Source of the DNA: Sphingosinicella soli
GTDB taxonomy: Bacteria; Pseudomonadota; Alphaproteobacteria; Sphingomonadales; Sphingomonadaceae
Direction of reading: 5' to 3'
Assembly (NCBI RefSeq): GCF_014199685.1
Contig: NZ_JACHNZ010000010.1
Span: 1 to 64,000 of the forward strand
DNA length: 64,000 bases
Below the pieces are notes generated by a model, which was not told the origin of the DNA, searched no databases, and saw only the letters and a list, made by a program, of their open reading frames with translations. Every line of letters starts with the position of its first letter. The first letter of the stretch is position 1. The position numbers and the translations under genes are program-made. Below, piece by piece: positions 57,957 through 64,000 of the stretch.

Positions 57957-59222
57957 TCAAACCCTCGCGATGCGCGCCATGAAAAACCCGTCGAGGCCCC
58001 CGTCCGCAACCAGCTGACCGGGCAGGGTGCGCACGAAACCCTCGGAATTCGGCGCGAGTCCGGCTGGAAGTTCATCCACTGTCACCGGAACTACGCGCGC
58101 CCAAGGCGTCCGCGACAGGAACGCCTCCACCTGCGACTCGCCTTCATCGCGTTCCAGCGAGCAGACGCAGTAAAGCATGCGCCCGCCGGGTTTCAGCATG
58201 TCGAAGGCGTGATCCATCAGCGCCGCCTGCATCCCCGCGAGTTCACCGATCTGCCGCGCCGATTTCAGGTGCAGCACGTCCGGGTGCCGCCGGAAGATGC
58301 CGGTCCCCGAACACGGCGCGTCGAGCAGCACGGCGTCGAGCGGCGCTGGCGGTTTCCATTTCAGCGCGTCAGCCGCGATCACATCCGCCGACAACGCCGT
58401 CCGCTCAAGATTCTCGCGCACCCGCGCCATGCGGTTTTCCGAAATGTCGAGCGCGATCACCTTCGCCCCCGCGCTCGCCAGTTGCAGCGTCTTGCCGCCG
58501 GGCGCCGCGCAAAGATCGGCGATCAGCTCTCCCGCCTTCGCGCCGAGCAGCCGCGCGGGCAGCGCCGCCGCCAGATCCTGCACCCACCACGCGCCCTCGG
58601 CGAAGCCGGGCAGCTCTTCGATGCGCCCATGCCGCGCCAGCCGCACATGGCCGGGCACCAGCGACATGCCGCCCAGACGCTCCGCCCACGCCGCGGTCTC
58701 GCCTGCATCGCGCAGCGTCAGGTCGAGCGGCGGCTCAGCGCCGAGCCCTGCGGCGGCGGCGTCCACCACCGCCTCGCCCCACGCCGCGCCCCAGCGCAGC
58801 GTCCACATCGCCGGCAATGTCGGCGGAGACGGCAGCGCCGCGCCCTGCTTCAGCAGCGTCGAGAGCACGCCGTGCGTCAGCCGTCGCGGCCCGCCTTCGA
58901 GCAGCGGCAGCGCCGTCGCGATCACCGCGTGCGGCGGCGTTTCAAGGAGGATCGTCTGCACCAGCGCCATGCGCAGCACCATGCGCGCGCGCGCATCATC
59001 GGGCAGCGGCTTCTTCGTCGCACCGTCGATCAGCGCGTCGAGATCGGGGAGATGCCGCAGCACGCCCGCAACGATGGCGCGCGCAAGGCCGCGATCGGCG
59101 GGCGCATCCAGCTTGCGAAACGCACGGTCGATGCTGCGGTCGAGCGCTTCGCCGCGCCACAGCACGGCCTGGAGCAGCGCAAGCGCCGCCGCGCGCGCGG
59201 GCACGCCCGAAATCTGTTCCAT
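57957..59222 (-). CDS. rsmB: 16S rRNA (cytosine-967-C5)-methyltransferase RsmB
   Basis: A 421-residue protein with an N-terminal NusB-like RNA-binding domain (residues about 1-130) and a C-terminal NOL1/NOP2/Sun methyltransferase domain. It has LCAAPGGKTLQLAS for SAM, LDAPCSGTGIFRRHPDV with the release cysteine, and MLYCVCSLERDEGE with the catalytic cysteine. The order matches RsmB. It lies two bases after htpX. Confidence 0.93.
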   Translation of the reverse strand: MEQISGVPARAAALALLQAVLWRGEALDRSIDRAFRKLDAPADRGLARAIVAGVLRHLPDLDALIDGATKKPLPDDARARMVLRMALVQTILLETPPHAVIATALPLLEGGPRRLTHGVLSTLLKQGAALPSPPTLPAMWTLRWGAAWGEAVVDAAAAGLGAEPPLDLTLRDAGETAAWAERLGGMSLVPGHVRLARHGRIEELPGFAEGAWWVQDLAAALPARLLGAKAGELIADLCAAPGGKTLQLASAGAKVIALDISENRMARVRENLERTALSADVIAADALKWKPPAPLDAVLLDAPCSGTGIFRRHPDVLHLKSARQIGELAGMQAALMDHAFDMLKPGGRMLYCVCSLERDEGESQVEAFLSRTPWARVVPVTVDELPAGLAPNSEGFVRTLPGQLVADGGLDGFFMARIARV

Positions 59223-59224
59223 GC

Positions 59225-60139
59225 TCAGCGGCGACGTTTGAGCGGATCGAGCGCGCTCGTCCGGCCGCGCTGGGCGGCCTCGTTGATGCTCTGCGGTCGC
59301 GCGGCCTGCCCCATCTCCTGCGCGATGCGGCCGAGCGCCGCGACGCGGTTTTCAGGGTTCGGGTGCGTCGAGAAAAGATTATCCATGCCGCCGCCGATCA
59401 GCGGCGCAACGATATAAAGCTGCGCTGCGGCCGGATTCTTCTGCGCGTAGGGGTTCGGGATGCGCGATGCACCCGCCGCGAGCTTCTGGAGCGCGGAGGC
59501 GAGCTTCATCGGCTTGCCGCTGATCTCCGCGCCCGCCCGGTCCGCGCCGTATTCGCGCGTGCGGCTGATCGCCATCTGCACCAGCATCGCGGCAAGCGGC
59601 GCAACGATCACCGCCGCGATGATCGCGAGCGGATTGCGATTGTTGCCGCCGAAGAACAGCGCGAAATTCCCCAGCATCGAAATCGCGCCGGCGAGTGTCG
59701 CCGTCACCGTCATCAGCAGCGTGTCGCGGTTTTTCACATGGCCGAGTTCGTGCGCCATCACCGCCTCGATCTCGTCGCGGTCGAGGATGCGCAGCAGGCC
59801 GGTCGTCGCCGCCACCGCCGCATTCTCCGGATTGCGTCCCGTCGCGAAGGCGTTCGGCGCATCGGTATCGATGATGAACACCTTGGGCATCGGCAGGCCC
59901 GCGCGCTGCGCGAGCGTCTTCACGAGGCCGACGAATTCGGGCGCGCTCTGCGCGTCCACTTCGCGGGCGTTGTGCATGCGCAGCACCATCTTGTCCGCGT
60001 TCCAGATCGCGAACAGGTTCATGCCGCCCGAAATCAGGAGCGCGATCAGCGCGCCGCCGCTGCCGCCGAGCATATAGCCCAGCCCCATGAACAGCGCCGT
60101 CAGCGCCGCCAGCAGCATCACCGTCTTCATCTGACCCAT
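59225..60139 (-). CDS. htpX: Zinc metalloprotease HtpX
   Basis: An inner-membrane M48 protease that degrades misfolded membrane proteins. The 304-residue protein has two N-terminal membrane segments, the zinc motif HELGH (in [18 protein letters not shown]), two further membrane segments, and the third ligand glutamate in [17 protein letters not shown]-terminal tail of about 40 residues is rich in Gln and Arg. All catalytic residues are present. It precedes rsmB, so they are likely co-transcribed. Confidence 0.95.
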   Translation of the reverse strand: MGQMKTVMLLAALTALFMGLGYMLGGSGGALIALLISGGMNLFAIWNADKMVLRMHNAREVDAQSAPEFVGLVKTLAQRAGLPMPKVFIIDTDAPNAFATGRNPENAAVAATTGLLRILDRDEIEAVMAHELGHVKNRDTLLMTVTATLAGAISMLGNFALFFGGNNRNPLAIIAAVIVAPLAAMLVQMAISRTREYGADRAGAEISGKPMKLASALQKLAAGASRIPNPYAQKNPAAAQLYIVAPLIGGGMDNLFSTHPNPENRVAALGRIAQEMGQAARPQSINEAAQRGRTSALDPLKRRR

Positions 60140-60196
60140 GGCACGCGAGGCTCCTTCATTCCTCGCGTCATATTATCGGGATGCACCCGCCTCGCT

Positions 60197-61021
60197 TCAA
60201 GACTTTCCTCCGCCGAGGAAAGCGCCGATGCGCCGAAAATGGCTTACCGGGAACAACCGGGTCATCCAGTCGATGAAACGCGCGTCCTTGCCGATCAGCA
60301 CGCGGTGCCGACGCCGTTCCATGCCGCAGATGATCGTCTCGGCCGCGGCGGCTGGCGTTGTGCGCGCCGCCTTTTCGAATTCGTCGCCCGAATCGAGCGC
60401 GCCGGTCCGCCCGTCCATGCCCATGATGAACTTGGCGTTGCGCGCGACGTTCGTCTTGATCCCGCCGGGATGCACACGGATCACCGTGATGTGCGGATCG
60501 GTCTCTCCGAGTTCCAGATACAGCGCCTCGGTGAGCCCGCGCACCGCGTATTTGGAGGCGTTGTAGGCGGACTGCGTCGGATAGCCCATCAGGCCGAACA
60601 CCGACGAGATGTTGACCAGCCAGGCGCCCGAGGATTTCCGAAGATGCGGGATCGCGTGGCGGCAGCCGTTCACCACGGCATCGAAGTTCACCGCCATCAC
60701 CCGGTCGAAATCGGCCTTGGGCGTATCGGCGAACGGCGCCACCACCGATAGCCCGGCGTTGTTGATGATGCCGTCGAGCCCGCCGTATTCGGCGGCGGCA
60801 GCGTCGATCCAGCCTTTCAGCGCGGCTTCGTCCGTCACGTCGAACGCCGCAATTGTGTGCGGATAGTTGCCGAGCAGCCGCGCGGTTTCGGCAAGTCCCG
60901 CCGCATCCTTGTCGCAAAGTGCCGTCTTCGCGCCGCGCTTGGCGAGCCCCAGCGCAAGCGCGCGGCCGATGCCGCTTCCCGCGCCCGTCACGGCAATCGC
61001 CCGACCGTCCAGACTTTGCAT
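60197..61021 (-). CDS. Short-chain dehydrogenase/reductase
   Basis: A 274-residue classical SDR. It shows GAGSGIGRALALGL for NAD(P) binding, NNAGLSV, the catalytic serine in NISSVFG, and the YNASK pair, followed by VRVHPGGIKTNVAR. A C-terminal extension of about 60 residues with SHFRRIGAFLGGG resembles the acyl-like or retinol-type SDRs. Substrate unknown. It is divergent from the SDHAF4-like microprotein gene and followed by htpX on the same strand. Confidence 0.87.
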   Translation of the reverse strand: MQSLDGRAIAVTGAGSGIGRALALGLAKRGAKTALCDKDAAGLAETARLLGNYPHTIAAFDVTDEAALKGWIDAAAAEYGGLDGIINNAGLSVVAPFADTPKADFDRVMAVNFDAVVNGCRHAIPHLRKSSGAWLVNISSVFGLMGYPTQSAYNASKYAVRGLTEALYLELGETDPHITVIRVHPGGIKTNVARNAKFIMGMDGRTGALDSGDEFEKAARTTPAAAAETIICGMERRRHRVLIGKDARFIDWMTRLFPVSHFRRIGAFLGGGKS

Positions 61022-61103
61022 GTCGATCGCTCTCCCCTATCTCATCTGCATGGTGCCGCGTCGCCGGGGATGCGCACAGCTATGAATATGATGGAAGCGC
61101 ATG

Positions 61104-61229
61104 ATGAAAGACCAGAAGCCCGCGAAACCCAAGGTGCCGCCGAAGCAAAAGGAAGAGGGCGGCCCCGCCGGCCCGGACCCCGTGCGTTACGGTGACTGGG
61201 AACGAAAAGGCATCGCGGTTGATTTCTAA
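61104..61229 (+). CDS. SDHAF4-like (DUF1674) microprotein
   Basis: A 41-residue protein reading M-K-D-Q-K and ending GDWERKGIAVDF. The C-terminal block (P-x-R-Y-G-D-W-E-x-K-G-x-A-x-D-F) is the hallmark of DUF1674, the bacterial relative of succinate dehydrogenase assembly factor 4. The rest is a lysine- and proline-rich disordered stretch. GGAAG at 61093-61097 lies six bases before ATG 61104, so that start is used; ATG 61101 would add one methionine. It is too short for typical gene calls. No sdh genes are adjacent. Confidence 0.88.
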   Translation: MKDQKPAKPKVPPKQKEEGGPAGPDPVRYGDWERKGIAVDF

Positions 61230-61305
61230 AGCATCGTGCGGAAAAGTGGGAACCAGTTTTCCGCAATAAACGATGCGTCCACAAAGATTTAAGGCGCGCC
61301 GCCGC

Positions 61306-62283
61306 TCAGGCGTCCTCGTCGCGCAGCGGGCGGGAAAGCAGGTCGGCGATCACCGCATCCACCGATGCGCTGCCGTCGAGCAGGCTGCACACCGCGCGCG
61401 TGATGGGCATGTCGATGCCCAGCTCGTCTGCCGCCGCGTCCAGAACCGGCGCGGTGAACGCGCCTTCGGCAACCGTGAGCCGGTCGCTCAGCAGATCGCG
61501 CGCGCTCTTGCCTTCGCCGAGCCCGTAGCCCAGCGAAAAGTTGCGCGATTGCGTCGAGGAGCAGGTGAGCACCAGATCGCCGAGCCCCGAAAGCCCGCGC
61601 ATCGTTTCGGAACGCGCGCCCTTGGCGATGCCGAAGCGCAGCATTTCGGCAAAGCCCCGGCTGATAAGCGCGGCGCGCGCATTTTCGCCGAGCTTTCGCC
61701 CGACAACGACGCCGCACGCGATGGCGAGCACGTTCTTGATCGCCCCGCCCACCTCCGCGCCGATCACGTCGTCCGTCCAGTACGGGCGGAAACGCGGCGC
61801 GGCGATGCGCGCCATCAGCCGGTCGGCGAGCGCGCGGTCGGCGCAGGCAAATGTAATCGCGGTCGGCAGCCCCATCGCCACCTCGCGGGCGAACGTGGGG
61901 CCTGAAAGCACGGCGAGCGGCGCGCCGGGCAGCACGTCCGCCGCCACCTCGCCGACCAGCTTTCGCGTCGCCGCCTCGATGCCCTTGGCGCACAGCACGA
62001 TCGGCGTGCCCCGGCTGGGCACACGCTCCAGCACGCTGCGCACATGCTGCGCGGGCGCAACGACGAGCAGCATGTCGCAATCGCCGAGCGCGCCGAGATC
62101 GCTCGTCGCCGTAATCGTTTCGGAAAGGCGCACGCCGGGCAGGAACAGCGTGTTCTCGCGGGCCGTGTTGACACCCTGCACCACCTCCGGCTCGCGCGCC
62201 CACAGCAGCACGTCGCCGCCCGAGGCCGCGACCTCCGCAAGTGCGGTGCCCCACGCGCCGCCGCCGATCACACCGACCTTCAT
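61306..62283 (-). CDS. gpsA: Glycerol-3-phosphate dehydrogenase (NAD(P)+)
   Basis: It reduces dihydroxyacetone phosphate to sn-glycerol 3-phosphate for phospholipid synthesis. The 325-residue protein has [17 protein letters not shown], the catalytic lysine in [16 protein letters not shown], and [14 protein letters not shown]. Length matches the family. ATG 62283 overlaps the tsaD stop by four bases (ATGA), so the two are translationally coupled. Confidence 0.95.
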   Translation of the reverse strand: MKVGVIGGGAWGTALAEVAASGGDVLLWAREPEVVQGVNTARENTLFLPGVRLSETITATSDLGALGDCDMLLVVAPAQHVRSVLERVPSRGTPIVLCAKGIEAATRKLVGEVAADVLPGAPLAVLSGPTFAREVAMGLPTAITFACADRALADRLMARIAAPRFRPYWTDDVIGAEVGGAIKNVLAIACGVVVGRKLGENARAALISRGFAEMLRFGIAKGARSETMRGLSGLGDLVLTCSSTQSRNFSLGYGLGEGKSARDLLSDRLTVAEGAFTAPVLDAAADELGIDMPITRAVCSLLDGSASVDAVIADLLSRPLRDEDA

Positions 62284-63302
62284 GCTTTCACTCCTGCGCC
62301 GCGCGCCGGTTCCGCCGCCGGATCGAGCGGCCAGCGCGCGCGCGCCGGCACATCGAGCGCGTCGGTGTATCCGGCCCGCAACCGTTCGAGTCCCGCCCAT
62401 GCGATCATCGCGGCATTGTCCGTGCAGAGCGCGAGCGGCGGCGCGCTGAAGCCGATCCCGCGTTCATCGCCGAGCCGTTGCAGCGCCGCCCGGATCGCGC
62501 CGTTCGCCGCCACGCCGCCCGCCACGACAAGCCGCGTCGCCTCGGGCATCCGGTCCATCGCGAGTCGCGTCCGGTCGACGAGGCAATCGACGACCGCCTG
62601 CTGAAAACTCGCCGCCAGATCGGGAACCGAGCCCCCGGCCGCGCGCAGCACGGCGCTTTTCAGCCCCGCGAACGAGAAGTTAGAATCCCCGCTCCCCACG
62701 AGCGGACGCGGCAGCGGCACCGCCTTCGGATTGCCCTCGCGCGCCGCGCGCTCCACGGCAGGCCCGCCCGGAAAGCCGAGCCCCAGGATCTTCGCCACCT
62801 TGTCGAACGCCTCGCCCGCTGCGTCGTCGATCGTCGTCGCCAGCCGCCGGTAGCGCCCGACGCCGTCCACGCCGAGCAGCTGGCAATGCCCACCGGAGGT
62901 CAGCAGCAGCAGATAGGGAAATTCCAGCGTCGGGTCCGCCAGCCGCGCCGAAAGCGCGTGACCTTCCAGGTGGTTCACCGCAACCAGCGGCTTGCCGCTC
63001 GCCAGCGCCAGCGCCTTGCCGGTCACGAGCCCGACCATCACCCCGCCGATCAGCCCCGGCCCCGCCGTCGCCGCGACGGCATCGAGATCGCCGAAACCCA
63101 GCCCCGCCTCCGCCATCACCGCCTCGACGAGCGGCGCCAGCCTGTCCACATGCGCGCGCGCCGCAATCTCGGGCACGACGCCGCCATAGGGGCGGTGCGC
63201 CTCCTCCTGCCCGGCGATACGCTCGGCAAGGATGGTGCGGTTTCCGTCGACGAGCGCTGCGGCGGTTTCGTCGCAACTCGATTCAAGACCCAGAACGATC
63301 AT
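62280..63302 (-). CDS. tsaD: tRNA N6-threonylcarbamoyladenosine synthase, TsaD subunit
   Basis: It transfers the threonylcarbamoyl group to A37 of tRNAs reading ANN codons. The 340-residue ASKHA-fold protein has [16 protein letters not shown], the iron-binding [14 protein letters not shown] (H-x3-H region), [23 protein letters not shown] and [13 protein letters not shown]. All sites are intact. ATG 63302 is used; the frame continues upstream only into sequence opposite hemC. hemC is divergent with 37 bases between starts, the common alphaproteobacterial arrangement. Confidence 0.96.
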   Translation of the reverse strand: MIVLGLESSCDETAAALVDGNRTILAERIAGQEEAHRPYGGVVPEIAARAHVDRLAPLVEAVMAEAGLGFGDLDAVAATAGPGLIGGVMVGLVTGKALALASGKPLVAVNHLEGHALSARLADPTLEFPYLLLLTSGGHCQLLGVDGVGRYRRLATTIDDAAGEAFDKVAKILGLGFPGGPAVERAAREGNPKAVPLPRPLVGSGDSNFSFAGLKSAVLRAAGGSVPDLAASFQQAVVDCLVDRTRLAMDRMPEATRLVVAGGVAANGAIRAALQRLGDERGIGFSAPPLALCTDNAAMIAWAGLERLRAGYTDALDVPARARWPLDPAAEPARGAGVKA

Positions 63303-63339
63303 ATTGTCTCCGCGCTCGTAACTAGATACGCCGCCCCCC

Positions 63340-64000
63340 ATGCACAAGGCTGAGCCTCTGAAACTCGGAACGCGCGGGTCGCCGCTCGCGCTCGTCCAGG
63401 CGCGCGCCGCCGCCGCCGCGCTTGTCGCCGCCCACGGCTGGGCCGAAGACAGCGTCGAGATCGTCCCGATCAAGACCACCGGCGACAAGGTGCAGGACCG
63501 CCCCCTCGCCGAGATCGGCGGCAAGGCGCTGTGGACCAAGGAGCTGGACCGCGCGCTCCTCGCGGGCGACATCGATTTCGCGGTCCATTCCGCCAAGGAC
63601 ATGGAGAGCGTTCGCCCGGAAGCCATCGCGCTCGCCGCCGCGCTGCCCCGCGCCGATGTGCGCGAGCGGATCATCGGCGTCTCCGGCCTCGATGCGCTCA
63701 CGCCGGGCATGCGGGTCGGCACCACCTCGCCGCGCCGCGCCGCGCAGCTTCTCGCGCGTGTCCCCGGCCTCGGCCTCGTGCCGTTTCGCGGCAATGTCGC
63801 CACCCGCCTCGCCCGCATCGACGCCGGAGAGGCGGACGCCACGCTGCTGGCGAGCGCCGGGCTGGAACGGCTCGGCCTGCACGCCATCGGCGCGTTTATC
63901 CCGGTCGAGACGCTGTTGCCCGCCCCCGGTCAGGCGATCATCGCGATCGAGGCGCGCGCGGGCGATTCCGCCATGCTCGGCCGCCTCGCGGCGATCACCG
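63340..64000 (+). CDS. hemC: Porphobilinogen deaminase (hydroxymethylbilane synthase), 5' part
   Basis: It polymerises four porphobilinogens in heme synthesis. About 220 codons are in the window and the rest lies beyond. Visible are [47 protein letters not shown] with the catalytic aspartate, [26 protein letters not shown] and LLPAPGQ. The dipyrromethane-cofactor cysteine would be downstream of the window edge. ATG 63340 gives the family N-terminus. Confidence 0.95.
   Translation, partial: MHKAEPLKLGTRGSPLALVQARAAAAALVAAHGWAEDSVEIVPIKTTGDKVQDRPLAEIGGKALWTKELDRALLAGDIDFAVHSAKDMESVRPEAIALAAALPRADVRERIIGVSGLDALTPGMRVGTTSPRRAAQLLARVPGLGLVPFRGNVATRLARIDAGEADATLLASAGLERLGLHAIGAFIPVETLLPAPGQAIIAIEARAGDSAMLGRLAAIT

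Overview
The window looks like chromosome from a GC-rich alphaproteobacterium of the sphingomonad type (order Sphingomonadales). The evidence is the gene order dnaA, rpsT, enoyl-CoA hydratase, mutM, ubiE, ubiB, coaBC, dut. Supporting signs are the RamB/ScfR-like regulator divergent from isocitrate lyase, the SDHAF4/DUF1674 microprotein, and interspersed palindromes of a kind common in this group. No rRNA, tRNA or CRISPR array was seen. The species cannot be named from the sequence alone.

Positions 1-10,572 form an accessory island for surface polysaccharide. Its base and codon use are visibly more A+T-rich than the rest. It has an IS21-type end on the left, and an IS21-like terminal repeat plus a broken IS5-family transposase on the right. 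Its first five genes (rfbI, rfbF, rfbG, rfbH and an rfbJ-position reductase) follow the CDP-3,6-dideoxyhexose gene order of Salmonella. They are followed by a split, two-subunit transketolase and three glycosyltransferases (GT2, CgeB-like, GT10). Coupling a CDP-dideoxy-ketosugar pathway to a transketolase suggests, by inference, a C4-branched octose-like sugar made by ketol transfer. This is the best candidate for an undescribed system here.

From about 10.5 kb onward the sequence is backbone. Region 10.6-17.6 kb holds ugd, the fatty-acyl-type regulator and aceA, a VOC protein, a DMT exporter and an Old Yellow Enzyme. Region 17.8-26.7 kb holds infC (rare ATT start), thrS, an esterase, a TPR protein, gamma-glutamyltransferase, a gloA-gloB-thioesterase unit and a SIMPL protein. 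Region 26.8-36.6 kb holds dnaA, rpsT and the DNA-repair, ubiquinone and CoA gene run, ending in dut, a MoeB-like protein and a DsrE protein.

Region 36.6-40 kb holds an SH3 protein, a glyoxylate/hydroxypyruvate-type reductase, a glycine-zipper lipoprotein and a nitronate monooxygenase-like protein. Region 40.1-50.05 kb is the classical translation/RNA operon read leftward: rimP, nusA, ylxR, infB, rbfA, a secreted small protein, truB, rpsO, pnp. Region 50.3-64 kb holds a PQQ-type sugar dehydrogenase, enoyl-CoA hydratase, trmB, purH, a heparinase-like protein, rpe, rsmB, htpX, an SDR, the SDHAF4-like microprotein, gpsA, tsaD and the start of hemC, which runs off the window.

Many open frames opposite the GC-rich genes are long and were treated as shadows. 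Starts were moved inward where family alignment, Shine-Dalgarno position or overlap with the previous stop argued for it.
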